Source: Rhodobacteraceae bacterium CCMM004 (lineage in GTDB: Bacteria; Pseudomonadota; Alphaproteobacteria; Rhodobacterales; Rhodobacteraceae). From it: DNA of 64,000 bases. Both the position numbers and the translations under genes were made by a program. The DNA lies in assembly GCA_004005435.1 (NCBI GenBank), contig RZWH01000010.1, positions 1 through 64,000 of the forward strand. Direction: 5' to 3'. Positions 1 to 9,194 of the stretch are shown one piece after another. How positions within the stretch are numbered: position 1 is the first letter of the stretch; each line of letters starts with the position of its first letter. The notes under the pieces are model-generated. The model made no database searches. It was not told the DNA's origin and saw only the letters and a program-made list of their open reading frames with translations.

Positions 1-72
1 CCGGCGCCTGAGCGCTTCGGTATAGGCCGGCCAGTTCCTGGTCTTGTAGTTCGGGGGGGTGGGTCTGCTCAT
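1..72 (-). CDS. IS5-family transposase, N-terminal 24 residues (runs off window)
   Basis: Reading leftwards from the ATG at 72, the first residues are MSRPTPPNYKTRNWPAYTEA, the well-known N-terminus of a large IS5 subgroup of DDE transposases. Only 24 codons are inside the window, so domain content and integrity cannot be assessed. The start lies inside the IS end described above, with the terminal repeat about 45 bp upstream. The transposase would act on its own terminal repeats. Confidence 0.75.
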   Translation of the reverse strand, partial: MSRPTPPNYKTRNWPAYTEALRRR

Positions 73-135
73 GCAGCCCAGCTACCACGCTGGATTCACG
101 AGATGAATCCCTAACCGAATTTGTGCAACAGAGCC
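1..135 (-). mobile_element. Partial IS5-family insertion sequence (5' end)
   Basis: The outer end reads, on the minus strand, GGCTCTGTTGCACAAATTC (117-135), the terminal-repeat type of an IS5-family group. A transposase start follows at 72. Between them is a perfect 7-bp hairpin, GGATTCA (92-98) with TGAATCC (104-110), just upstream of the transposase start. The element runs off the left edge, so its completeness cannot be judged. Confidence 0.75.
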
Positions 136-136
136 G

Positions 137-392
137 CGGCGACCCCCAATTGTCCGGAATTCCCTAGGGACCCGGAGACGATTTGCAGGCGGCAGGAGCA
201 TTCGGCGACCGCCAAGAGGTCCGCTTGCGAGGCTGGTCGCGACATACACCCGCTTGTATGAGAACTCGATTTGGTAAACTTCTGTTACAGTCGCTTATGT
301 CCAAATTGAAGAACCGCAGGAGAAGAAATGATCCGTTATTGAGTTGTCCAGCCGCTTTCACTGCGCGATCTGAAGAACGGTGTTCTCGTCCG
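137..392. other. No recognisable gene between IS end and M15 peptidase gene
   Basis: About 256 bp separate the IS terminal repeat from the stop codon of the M15-like gene at 393. Open frames exist on both strands but lack coding character and recognisable motifs. No strong terminator hairpin with a T-tract was seen. Confidence 0.5.
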
Positions 393-935
393 TCAGCGGT
401 TGTCCCAATTCGCATTAGATCCACGCACGTCAACGTGGACGAAGCTGCCGTAAATGCCTACACCGCCTTTGAAAACGCCGTCGCGTCGGACCGCCATTGC
501 GGCCTCCGCCCAGTCACCCGAGGTGCCTCCGCTACAGATGAAATCGGCCGCTTTGAAATTCAGATGCTGGCTGCTCGTCACTCCGCCCACACAGGTGTTG
601 TAGGGTGACGCTCGGTAGCAATTGGTGATTCTAACCGAATGGCCGAGCTTCTCCCGGATGGCATCCATGGCCGCAACTAGAGGGACCACGTTTGGCCAAA
701 GGTTTTCCGGGGCAATTGAATTCTTGTCGTGACAGGCGCTGGACGGGTTGGAGTTCGACGGTCCGAGCACTAAGAACTCGTCTGCGGTGAAGTACTGCGC
801 CTGAGTGCTCTGGTCGAAGAAACGCCGAAAAGCGATCATCTCTTCGGAATCGCGGTCTCGCGTCCCGCGCAGCATCGTCTCGACGGTGTCAAAATCGGCG
901 ACGTCGTTCTCCGGCCCTTCGAAGTCATCAATCAT
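393..935 (-). CDS. M15-family peptidase-like protein (D-Ala-D-Ala carboxypeptidase fold)
   Basis: This 180-residue protein has no signal peptide. Residues 101-175 match the M15 (VanY/Peptidase_M15_3) zinc-peptidase pattern: a YR pair (107-108), SSQHLNFKAAD with candidate zinc ligands H124 and D131, and FVHVDVRG with H167 and D169. Known M15 enzymes cut D-Ala-containing peptidoglycan peptides; related domains also occur as processing peptidases. The start codon overlaps the stop of the CHAT-hydrolase gene by 4 nt (932-935), so the two are very likely translated as a pair. A peptidase tied to a CHAT protease without an export signal argues for a cytoplasmic role, but the substrate is unknown. 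It is the last gene of the minus-strand cluster. Confidence 0.72.
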   Translation of the reverse strand: MIDDFEGPENDVADFDTVETMLRGTRDRDSEEMIAFRRFFDQSTQAQYFTADEFLVLGPSNSNPSSACHDKNSIAPENLWPNVVPLVAAMDAIREKLGHSVRITNCYRASPYNTCVGGVTSSQHLNFKAADFICSGGTSGDWAEAAMAVRRDGVFKGGVGIYGSFVHVDVRGSNANWDNR

Positions 936-3900
936 TTGGAATTCTCCTCGCTATTATTTCCTAACATTAGCGCTCTCTGGCGCAGTTCGCGGGCGATAGT
1001 TCTCACGCTCTGTGCTTTCTCATCGTTCGGGGACGTTCTTCGCTCCAGAAGGCGCGACAAAGCTTCCAGGTCGCTGATGGTCTCCTGCCGCTGCCCAATA
1101 GTCGCGCCGGCGTGGAAGGCCCGCACGAAGGCGAGGATCAGGTCTTCGGAGTGGGGCACATCCTCACCTGCATCTAGCAGATGTTGCAAAAGCCGCGTTT
1201 CTGCCAGCCGAAGCTCGCGCTCGAAGATCGGGCGAGCGTCCTCTTCGAGTTTGAGCGACGCGTTGACGCTGTCCACCACGGCAAGGAGGTCGAGCCCCGG
1301 GGCTCCCATCTCCCAATCCAGGAAAAGCCGCGAGGCGGACTTCCTGAGACGCGCATATGCGAGGTCAAGCGGGTCTTCGCCCGAAATCTGAATCTCGGCA
1401 TGCGTGTAGGCTTCTATCGACTTACGAAGCAGTGCGCGGTATTCCGCATATTTCCGTGTCTCGTATGCTATCGCGGAGGCCCATCTCAAATAGGTATCGC
1501 CGAGTCGGAGCAACCGGTCAGTCGAACCGCTCGGAAGCTTTTCGTTCTCCTCCGTATCATCCGCGCTTCCAGGCGCCAAATCCCGGTCCTTCTGGCGCGG
1601 AACCACTTGTTCATGGTAATAGAGTAGCGTTTTGACTGCCTGTTCGTGCGCTTTGCGTTCCGCGCTTAGAGCCTCGTAAAGCTCGTGGCTCTTCGCGCTC
1701 CATCGCTTCTCCGACGCAGCCCGCACGCGCAGCGTGGAAAGCAGCTCGATGCTTTCGATCGAAAGTGCGGCCGGACTGGCCTTCGTGGCTTCGGTCAGGA
1801 ATTCTATCGCTTTGTCGCGATACCCGATCTCCGCGTTGGCCCAACCAAGCGCCTGAAGCACCTGCGCATCGGTACTCCATCTCGCGTTCTTCTCGACCGC
1901 TTTTGCGATGCATTTAAGTCTATCAAGGAGCGTCTGCGCGGTGGCCTGATCGCTGACAAAGCGTGATCCCGCGCGGATTTCGTGCAAATCGGCCAAAACT
2001 CGGTTCCGGGCGATATAACTCGTCTCGCGCGGCGACCGCGGTGGGGTGCCGCCGAGCGACGTGAAGCGGTAGTCGGGATCGCCGTAGCACTGGTAGGCGC
2101 CCCACGTTGGCTCTCGGGGATTCTGGTCATAGGTCGCTCGGCGCGCCTCCCCAATTGCCTGCGAGACTGTCGCCCCGCGGAGGAATGTGCGGTAAAACAC
2201 TTCCGAAAACAATTTCGCTTGGCCGTCGTCGATGGCCCAGCCCGCTGCGATTACGGCCTTCGTCCCGCGCCGGATGAAGGCCAGCGCGATATTCGCGGCA
2301 AGTTGTGAGCGATCCTTCCAAAGCTCGGGGTCGCGTGTGGGAAGTCCGTTGTCATCCAACGCCTCCGGCGAAATGCGCCCGATGTGACAGCAGTTGAGGA
2401 AGATAAACTCCGGTACTGTTTCGAGTTGGTCGATATCGTTACCGGTCAAAAAACCGTCGCGCCCGATCACGAGACCGATGATGTTGCGATCCGGCCCCCC
2501 GTCAAAGACACCGTGTCCCGCGAAGTGGAAAAACCGCGCCTCGGTAAGGAATATCCTCTGCTCTGCGTTGCCTTCATCGCCAAAGACGACTTCAAGCTCG
2601 GCGATGCCCGACTGTCGCATCGCCTCGGCCACAACCTTGGCCTCATCGAGCGCACCCGGAAGATCAGAGTAGTAGCTTTTCGGGTTGCCTATCACGAGTG
2701 CGACATCCTGTGCAGGTGGCTTCGATCGCTCGATATCGGTCTTTTCCTGCACAATCTGTCGGATCATGCCGGCCCGTACCGCAAGTGGTCTGCCGTCGGG
2801 TTGGTCGACCATCAATTCCCAAGGGTATCCCGCGCTCACCTCGTCAACGATCAACGTGATGTTCGCACCTTCAGAGAATCGCTGCCGGACCGATTTGGGG
2901 ATCATCCGGATGAAGAGAAGCCGCCCGGTTTCGTCATCAACGCTTCGCGTTGTTTGCACCCCGTGGATCAGATGATCCATCGCCCTTCTGTCGATCTCGA
3001 CACTGTCAGCATCGACCATTGCCGAGCCGTTCATGACTTGGAATCTCAGCAGATTCGCGTCGTCACTCTTGCGCGTGATCCGCACGATCAACTGCCATCC
3101 GAGGTCCAACCCGTCCTTCGATCGCAGCCAGCCTGCACGGCCTCGCCTGAGTTTGGGGTCTATGGCAAGTGAGCCATAGCGTTCACCTGCGGCGAATTCG
3201 CTCATAGCCTCAGACGCAGTCGTTGCGCGGTCTTCAAACAATTCGAGAACTCGCACCTCCTCGATCCTAAGCCGTTTGGGAACGATCCTGTTCGCGCCCT
3301 CGAGCGCGTCGAGGATCGCCCGAACGCTGTCGCCGAGACCGATCATATTGTCTCGGTGCCCAATCAGGAGGGTAGTGAGCCGACGCCAGGGCTGCATGTC
3401 AGACGAGAACCTAAGCGCATAGCGCGTAAAGGCACGGGTCAGAGTAGTGCGCAGCCCTCGCGGCGTCAATTCGCCGAACTGCCCAAGACCGACGACAAGC
3501 GCCGCTTCGGGACCTATCCGGTCGAGATCCTCGTCAACAAAGAACTCCGAGCTGCCGATCTCCTCGGGGTAAATGCCGGCGCCACGGTGAAGCGCAAGTG
3601 TGCCGCCGAGCGTGGCATTTAGGGCCTCCTCTGCCGAAAGAAGCTGAGCCCCGCGGTAGTGACCGACGACCACAGTGCCGCGTTGAAGCCGCAAGTCGCC
3701 GTGCTCGATTGTGACTTTCGCGCGCCGCGTCTCGGTCCGCTTGACGATCTCGGCCTCTGGTTCTCCTCCCATTGCGAGAAGCTCGAAATCGCCGCCTGCC
3801 GGATAAATTACCGGCTCCTCAATCAGTTCGAATGTTGAAGCCGCGCCACGTAAGGACGGTGGCGTCTTTGGAAGACGTTCGGTGGCGCCACGAGTCATCA

Positions 3901-6319
3901 GATCGGTAATCGCATCGAAGAGACTGCGGTCACGCGGCAGGTCGCCGTGTTGGATACCCGCGGCGTACCACGTATCGACGCCTGGCAAGATGCCTGTTGA
4001 CCAAGGCACCCTGCCGTCGCCGGCGGGCGTAGCGAGAACTGCAAAGGGCTCCATCCGGAACCCAATCACGGTCGAAGATGCCTGCCCGGCTATATAGGTA
4101 ATGTGGCCGAGATCCTGCTGATCGAGCTCCATGCCCCTCCAGAACGCGCTCGCAGCATCGAGGCCCGACTGTGGCGGCGTTGTCCACTTATCGTCACTCG
4201 TTACCTGTCTCAGCCGGGTCCAAGTATCGGCCTTGAAATACCTGTGGTCCTCGTCTGTAGGCAGAAGCTCAAGGATTCCGGGTAGCGGGGCGATCGCGGC
4301 AAGTATCTCGGAGAGATCGTTCTTAATATCAACGAGTGCCAGCCGCCGTACCATTGCGTCGCGGCCGATCAGCGCAGCGGCAATAGCGGCTGACCCGCCG
4401 TTTGGAGTTCCGAGCATGACGACCCTCGATCCAGGCCGACCCAGCATCCTTTCCCATACGTCACGATGTTTGGCGATCATGCGCCTTGCCACCAGCCCGC
4501 CCATGGAGTGACACAGCAACCGGACCGGCTGTCTTGACTGCTCGGTTGCATCAAGGGCGCGCTCGACCGTGAGTTTGAGTTGATCGGCCGCTACGTCAAT
4601 CGAGATTCTCCAATCATAGGCTAGCACGCTCGACGTGTGGGTCCGGGCGATGTGCTTGGCGAGATAGCGGTAGTACCGCTGCACGTAGCCGTCGACGCGC
4701 ACCTCTTCAACAGGGCGCCCGTCCGCACCGACGCAAATGTCCGTCAGCTTTCCGCGCACGAGATCGATGGGATCGATCCACACCCTGTCGCTGCCGAGGC
4801 TCAATGTGCTTCCCATAATGCCTGGAAGCAGGATTGCCTGGGGCCGCTCGACCGGGTTCAAACCCCGCATCGTTTCGGGCGCGGCGGGTCGATCCACGGG
4901 CTCAGGCGGTAGCTTGCCGACTAGGGCATCAGTGATCCTCGCGACGGTATCGGGATTGCGGAAGTAGTTGAAGTGTGAAACGTCGCGGCCGGCATCTACC
5001 AACGCCCGAGGCTCGCGACTGCGGGGGGCGCCGCCGAACATTGCGGCGGTATTGACCACAAAGTCGTGATCTTCGCGATAGAATAGGTCGGAGGCGAACA
5101 CTGCGAGCGAGCGCAGAATTCCGCCTGTCCCCGTATCGCCCGCCACGATTTCGAGCGCCGACGACAGAGTGATATCATTACGATTGAGGGCTGCGATCAA
5201 CGGTGAGGTCGGCATCATGGCCTCTAGCCCCGGCAGCATAGCGGGATTGGCCTTGGACCCGACGATTGCCCGGACGAAGGCAGCGAATGGCTCGACGAAG
5301 GGCTGCTGTGGGCCGGGAGCGAATGAGAGGACATTGAAGATGATTGACAGGTAGCGATCAAGGCGCTTCGAGGCCAAAAGCGTACCACGTATTGGGCATG
5401 CCACGCGGACAAAGCGGTCAATCTTCAACCTTTTCTCTGCTGACTTCGCGTCGAGTTCGATCAACTGTTCAAGCGTCGCCTCAAGCACGTCCCCAACATA
5501 CCTCGACTCAAAGATGTCGCGATCGACATCGTCAAAGTACTGTCCCGCCGCCGTCGCGCCGGCGCGGTTTGCGCGCGCCAGAAGCTCTCCAACGAGTCCG
5601 CCCCGCGAATGGCTGAGAAGGGTTAGTTGCGCGCCGCGCGGTAACTGATCGACGAGGTCGATCGCGTTTGATAGGGGGCTTTTCGTCAGGCTGCGATGCT
5701 CGAAGCCGAAGATCGCAGGCTTTCTATCGACCTGAAACCCGGCTTGAAGGACGCGCCACGGGTCCGACATGTGCCCCGCCGCCGTCGAGGAGAGATGGCC
5801 AAAACTGCCTTCTGTGCTGGAAAACGTGCCGTGCAGCAGCAAAAGCATCTTCTGCCCTTCGACCAACGGCCCTGCCTCACTGAGGTTGCGGGGCGTCTCA
5901 CAGCGCACCAGCGTATCGGGCACTTTCAGCTTGCCTTCCAGCCGCTCCGCCGCCGTCTCTACTGCAGCCTCTTTAACCCCTTCGCCCTTGAAGAACCGAT
6001 AGAGCGAAACGAGATACCTGCCCGCACCCCGCTCTCGCGTGTTGAAGGACAGCGCCATCGGCAGGACGTCGCCTTCGGTCCCTCGCGCCTCGGAATTCGA
6101 TAGTAGCTGATCGGCTCGCATATAGAGGACGATTCCGTCCTCTAACGTGACCTCGACGACGTGCTCATCGGGAAGGTCGACTTTATGGAGCTTCGTTGCC
6201 GTGTCGCGTCCAGTCCGGACTCGAACAGTCAAAAAGGGCTGATCTCGGGGCGAGCGGGACTCCGCACCCGACTTGTTGCTACCCCTGTAGACTTCTCCGG
6301 GAACAAGGATCTTCGACAC
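932..6319 (-). CDS. Giant alpha/beta-hydrolase - LCAT-like hydrolase - CHAT protease - TPR protein
   Basis: This is a 1795-residue multidomain protein. Residues about 155-320 form an alpha/beta-hydrolase with an oxyanion-type LLHGTF motif (161-166) and nucleophile elbow SHSRGG (Ser238). Residues about 493-800 form a second, LCAT/PGAP1-like hydrolase with LPGIMGS (498-504) and CHSMGG (Ser605). Residues about 840-1010 resemble no domain I can name. Residues about 1160-1430 are a CHAT caspase-like domain with the His motif HFAGHG (His1269) and the Cys motif FLNCCHIG (Cys1311 aligns with the catalytic Cys). The C-terminal 350 residues are helical and TPR-like. There is no signal peptide or TM segment. 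CHAT domains are protease effectors in several bacterial conflict systems, and lipases are membrane-attacking effectors. That this protein is a defence or toxin factor is inference. All three active sites look intact. Confidence 0.8.
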   Translation of the reverse strand: MSKILVPGEVYRGSNKSGAESRSPRDQPFLTVRVRTGRDTATKLHKVDLPDEHVVEVTLEDGIVLYMRADQLLSNSEARGTEGDVLPMALSFNTRERGAGRYLVSLYRFFKGEGVKEAAVETAAERLEGKLKVPDTLVRCETPRNLSEAGPLVEGQKMLLLLHGTFSSTEGSFGHLSSTAAGHMSDPWRVLQAGFQVDRKPAIFGFEHRSLTKSPLSNAIDLVDQLPRGAQLTLLSHSRGGLVGELLARANRAGATAAGQYFDDVDRDIFESRYVGDVLEATLEQLIELDAKSAEKRLKIDRFVRVACPIRGTLLASKRLDRYLSIIFNVLSFAPGPQQPFVEPFAAFVRAIVGSKANPAMLPGLEAMMPTSPLIAALNRNDITLSSALEIVAGDTGTGGILRSLAVFASDLFYREDHDFVVNTAAMFGGAPRSREPRALVDAGRDVSHFNYFRNPDTVARITDALVGKLPPEPVDRPAAPETMRGLNPVERPQAILLPGIMGSTLSLGSDRVWIDPIDLVRGKLTDICVGADGRPVEEVRVDGYVQRYYRYLAKHIARTHTSSVLAYDWRISIDVAADQLKLTVERALDATEQSRQPVRLLCHSMGGLVARRMIAKHRDVWERMLGRPGSRVVMLGTPNGGSAAIAAALIGRDAMVRRLALVDIKNDLSEILAAIAPLPGILELLPTDEDHRYFKADTWTRLRQVTSDDKWTTPPQSGLDAASAFWRGMELDQQDLGHITYIAGQASSTVIGFRMEPFAVLATPAGDGRVPWSTGILPGVDTWYAAGIQHGDLPRDRSLFDAITDLMTRGATERLPKTPPSLRGAASTFELIEEPVIYPAGGDFELLAMGGEPEAEIVKRTETRRAKVTIEHGDLRLQRGTVVVGHYRGAQLLSAEEALNATLGGTLALHRGAGIYPEEIGSSEFFVDEDLDRIGPEAALVVGLGQFGELTPRGLRTTLTRAFTRYALRFSSDMQPWRRLTTLLIGHRDNMIGLGDSVRAILDALEGANRIVPKRLRIEEVRVLELFEDRATTASEAMSEFAAGERYGSLAIDPKLRRGRAGWLRSKDGLDLGWQLIVRITRKSDDANLLRFQVMNGSAMVDADSVEIDRRAMDHLIHGVQTTRSVDDETGRLLFIRMIPKSVRQRFSEGANITLIVDEVSAGYPWELMVDQPDGRPLAVRAGMIRQIVQEKTDIERSKPPAQDVALVIGNPKSYYSDLPGALDEAKVVAEAMRQSGIAELEVVFGDEGNAEQRIFLTEARFFHFAGHGVFDGGPDRNIIGLVIGRDGFLTGNDIDQLETVPEFIFLNCCHIGRISPEALDDNGLPTRDPELWKDRSQLAANIALAFIRRGTKAVIAAGWAIDDGQAKLFSEVFYRTFLRGATVSQAIGEARRATYDQNPREPTWGAYQCYGDPDYRFTSLGGTPPRSPRETSYIARNRVLADLHEIRAGSRFVSDQATAQTLLDRLKCIAKAVEKNARWSTDAQVLQALGWANAEIGYRDKAIEFLTEATKASPAALSIESIELLSTLRVRAASEKRWSAKSHELYEALSAERKAHEQAVKTLLYYHEQVVPRQKDRDLAPGSADDTEENEKLPSGSTDRLLRLGDTYLRWASAIAYETRKYAEYRALLRKSIEAYTHAEIQISGEDPLDLAYARLRKSASRLFLDWEMGAPGLDLLAVVDSVNASLKLEEDARPIFERELRLAETRLLQHLLDAGEDVPHSEDLILAFVRAFHAGATIGQRQETISDLEALSRLLERRTSPNDEKAQSVRTIARELRQRALMLGNNSEENSK

Positions 6320-6532
6320 TTAGCATCCCCAAAATTAATCGCTGACTCAATGACAGCTACCTCGAGCCTATTGGGCACTAGGAGGCGATAATTAACTCTT
6401 CTCCCACTGTATTTCTCCTTTATTTATTGAGCATTTTCTAAAATGTAATTAACTAATCTCCCGTTATTCGCAGATCGGAAGCAGTGTTATAGATTCTTTT
6501 TCGAGAGTTTTCCTACTCGGCACAGACCCTTT

Positions 6533-7147
6533 TCAGTTGCAGTAACTCAGTGCGTCCACACTTGAACTCGTGCTGGATGATCTGGACGAAATGAGAGTGG
6601 AAAATGCTTCAACAAAGTCGTCGAGTGGTTCTGTTTGGTCATTTGATGGGAAAAGGGAGTCACCAAAGAAATGCTGGGCGCCAGCCAAAGGAATATGCGA
6701 ATAGTTTATATTATACTCGCGTTCCTCAGTGAGATCAGGATATCCCTCAAGCTGTGCTTGATAAGACATTTTGCAGTCAAAGCAATCATCATTGCTCTTG
6801 CAACATAACCGTACTGAAGGGCCTGACCAAATTTGCAACGAACTGTCCAACTCGGCCAGTTGAGCCCCGCACGTCAGAGTTTCGACACCGGACAAATTCG
6901 GTCGGTTTGGACATCCTGAACGGGATACATCTGTAGTCCTTATCACCGAAATTCCTTCATCTTCAAATACCAGATCCGCTTTAATTTCCCGAGCGTCGAT
7001 CTGACAGCCGCTTTGTGATCGGAAGTCTTCAATGGTTGGGGGTAGTTCTTGGACGAAATTTACCACAGCACTTGCGTCTTGGGCTGAGATCACAGTGGGT
7101 GATACCAGCAGGCTTAGAGCCAAGAACCTATGAATTAGAGCGCACAT
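6533..7147 (-). CDS. Exported cysteine-containing hypothetical protein
   Basis: The 204-residue product from the ATG at 7147 begins with a signal peptide (hydrophobic stretch FLALSLLVSPTVISA, likely cleavage after SAQ). An ATG at 7186 would add a longer basic n-region and is the alternative start. The mature part has several Cys residues (SGCQID, SGCPN, LTCGAQ, RLCCKSNDDCFDC), suggesting disulfides in the periplasm, and a Ser-rich C-terminus. I recognise no family. It lies between the trypsin-like gene (stop 7225) and the CHAT gene on the same strand; the 213 bp downstream (6320-6532) are AT-rich and could hold a promoter for the CHAT gene. Confidence 0.6.
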   Translation of the reverse strand: MCALIHRFLALSLLVSPTVISAQDASAVVNFVQELPPTIEDFRSQSGCQIDAREIKADLVFEDEGISVIRTTDVSRSGCPNRPNLSGVETLTCGAQLAELDSSLQIWSGPSVRLCCKSNDDCFDCKMSYQAQLEGYPDLTEEREYNINYSHIPLAGAQHFFGDSLFPSNDQTEPLDDFVEAFSTLISSRSSSTSSSVDALSYCN

Positions 7148-7224
7148 GGCTTTTCTGAGTGTCGAACGTTTTGATGAGACATGCATACCATATGATCGGG
7201 AAAACCCAAAGTCGTTCCGTTGGA

Positions 7225-7989
7225 TCACCGAGTGGCGGTCGATGATTGCAGGGCTTTCAGCCATAGCTGGAGGTCGACGTCGTCGCCCGATCGGCGGCAG
7301 TCGCCAGTGGCGCAGGTGGCCAGCCACTCGAACATTTGCGGCGTGGCAACGAGATGGGTCGACGTAGAGGCGATCCCGGCGATACCATCGGTTGAAAACA
7401 CGGCCGATCCGCTCACGCCACCAAGGCTGCGGTCTTGCAAGTGCACCACTCCCCCATCGAAACAACTGATGGCTCGGATGCAAGTGCTCGACAGCGTGAT
7501 TGGCGCTGACAGGTCCAGAGGGGTGCCGGCGAGAAAGTGGACGGTCAAGCCGAAACTCGGCGCTCCATCAGCCCACGCGTTCGGAACAGGCTCCAGAGGC
7601 ACCGAGCAACTCACCTTTGCGGCGATGAACGCGATATCGTCGCGAGGCCCCACCGGCGCTACAGGTCGCCATAGCGAGGCGGGCTGCAGGTTGGGGAGGC
7701 AATGACCCGGCGGTTTGCGCCAAACAAGGGAAATGGTGGCGAGATCATTCTCGCCTGCGGCGGGCAGTACATGCTCAGCGGTGGCGAGTAGGGCCATGCT
7801 TTCGGTCGAAGTGAGGATCACGGCCGAGCCGACCCTGTCACACCTGTCCCCCAGGATTGGGCTGCAATCCCTGACGGGGGTCCAAGTCAAGCGAACCGCG
7901 CGTTCTTCGAATATCCTGCGCGCTGGTTCGATCTCCTGAGCAAAAGTTGCCTCGGCAAACAACCCTGCGAGCAGAACCCAAAGCCTCAT
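7225..7989 (-). CDS. Exported trypsin-like serine peptidase
   Basis: The 254-residue protein has a signal peptide (MRLWVLLAGLFAEATFA) and a chymotrypsin-fold peptidase pattern. A catalytic His lies in LLATAEHVL (His73), an Asp in PRDDIAFIA (Asp117 or 118), and a Ser in GGVSGSAVF (Ser193). The triad order and spacing fit the S1 family. Paired Cys (42/50, 170/176) suggest disulfides, so it probably acts in the periplasm. Its start overlaps the stop of the upstream two-TM protein gene (7986-7989), so the two are coupled. Trypsin-like domains recur beside CHAT proteases in conflict systems, but those are usually cytoplasmic; this one carries an export signal. Substrate unknown. Confidence 0.72.
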   Translation of the reverse strand: MRLWVLLAGLFAEATFAQEIEPARRIFEERAVRLTWTPVRDCSPILGDRCDRVGSAVILTSTESMALLATAEHVLPAAGENDLATISLVWRKPPGHCLPNLQPASLWRPVAPVGPRDDIAFIAAKVSCSVPLEPVPNAWADGAPSFGLTVHFLAGTPLDLSAPITLSSTCIRAISCFDGGVVHLQDRSLGGVSGSAVFSTDGIAGIASTSTHLVATPQMFEWLATCATGDCRRSGDDVDLQLWLKALQSSTATR

Positions 7990-9194
7990 GACACGACCCG
8001 TTTGATCAGAACCGCAGCACCCCAGATCGTGGTCAGAACATAGGCAACGCCACCGAGGATCAGACCTAGGCCGGGGTCGGCTGAGATGATTTCAAGATAG
8101 GTCAGGGCTGTCTCGCTTGCAGGTATCCCGTCATCGATATTCACTACCGGCCGCCGGCTGCTGGACTGAAACCGGATGCGGAATGTGTCGTCTTCGGCAA
8201 GTATGGTGAACCGCCAGCTGCCTTCAGCCAGCCCCATGCAGGTGCCTTCGGATAGTTCGGTTTCGGAGATGGGCGCCAGCCCAAGCAGGGGAATCTCTTG
8301 CGCTTGCTTCAGGTGTGCGGTGGTGAGTGCGCAGATCTCAGGGCCGCTACCGGCCCCGAATCTAGCGAAGTTGGCACTGGAAGCACTGAGGCCTGGAATT
8401 ACAATCGCGCCCCAAAGCGCACCCTGCGGAATCGCAGCGACCGTGAGATCGGCATTTTTGTTGCTGGCCCGCAGGCTCAGTTTACCAACCCCGGTGCAGA
8501 CAGGATCTGCGCCGAGGGGGCCAGCCTCGGTGACCCCAAACGCATCCAGAATCACGGGTTCGTCTGCGCTGAAGGTAGCGGCAATACTAAGGGTCTGTGT
8601 CGGCAGTTCACCTGTTTGCCGAGGCGCAGCTCGCGTCCGCTCCAGCCGAAGCGTTTCGGTCAAGTATAACGGCAAGACCACCCGCTCGGCCAGGAGTTTC
8701 AGGCCGGTCTCAGGCTGTCCTAAGGCGCATACTGCCGAGTCGAGTAGCGTCAGGCCGAAGACCGAAACGTTACTGCCGCCGGCTGCGAAGACCTGCAGGA
8801 CATCAGGCGCTGAACTCGCCAGCCCCTCGATGGCAATAGCGCGAGCTTCAGCATTTCCCACGACAGCAGTCACCGGAGGCTTCGCGGTAGCAGCTATTGC
8901 AAGAACGGCGAGGCTGACGATCACCACGAACAGCGGAAACCTGGCCTCGCGAAGCCGACTGAGTGGCGTCTTCGGCCGCTCAAGATGTTGCAGCAGCAGC
9001 AGATCCGATGGCCGGGCCCGCGCCCCCGCGCGAATTGCCGCTGCCACGGCCCGTTCGGCGTCTTCGATAGCGCCCTCGATTTCCTTTTCTGAGAGTAGCG
9101 AGGGATCGGGTGCGGGTGGTGCTTTCGACAGGTGCTGGCGCAGCGTCACAATGAAATTTCGAAGCGGTGCCAGAATGCCAGAATCGCTCATCAC
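7986..9194 (-). CDS. Two-TM membrane protein of unknown function
   Basis: The 402-residue protein has a cytoplasmic N-terminal helical region (1-85), a TM segment near 87-105 (FPLFVVIVSLAVLAIAA), a large domain of about 260 residues with scattered Cys that is probably periplasmic, and a second TM near 375-397 ending in basic residues. I recognise no family. It overlaps both neighbours by 4 nt (9191-9194 upstream and 7986-7989 downstream), so it belongs to one translation-coupled unit with an exported protein and the exported peptidase. It could anchor or sense for these partners at the inner membrane; that is inference from topology and coupling. Confidence 0.6.
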   Translation of the reverse strand: MMSDSGILAPLRNFIVTLRQHLSKAPPAPDPSLLSEKEIEGAIEDAERAVAAAIRAGARARPSDLLLLQHLERPKTPLSRLREARFPLFVVIVSLAVLAIAATAKPPVTAVVGNAEARAIAIEGLASSAPDVLQVFAAGGSNVSVFGLTLLDSAVCALGQPETGLKLLAERVVLPLYLTETLRLERTRAAPRQTGELPTQTLSIAATFSADEPVILDAFGVTEAGPLGADPVCTGVGKLSLRASNKNADLTVAAIPQGALWGAIVIPGLSASSANFARFGAGSGPEICALTTAHLKQAQEIPLLGLAPISETELSEGTCMGLAEGSWRFTILAEDDTFRIRFQSSSRRPVVNIDDGIPASETALTYLEIISADPGLGLILGGVAYVLTTIWGAAVLIKRVVS

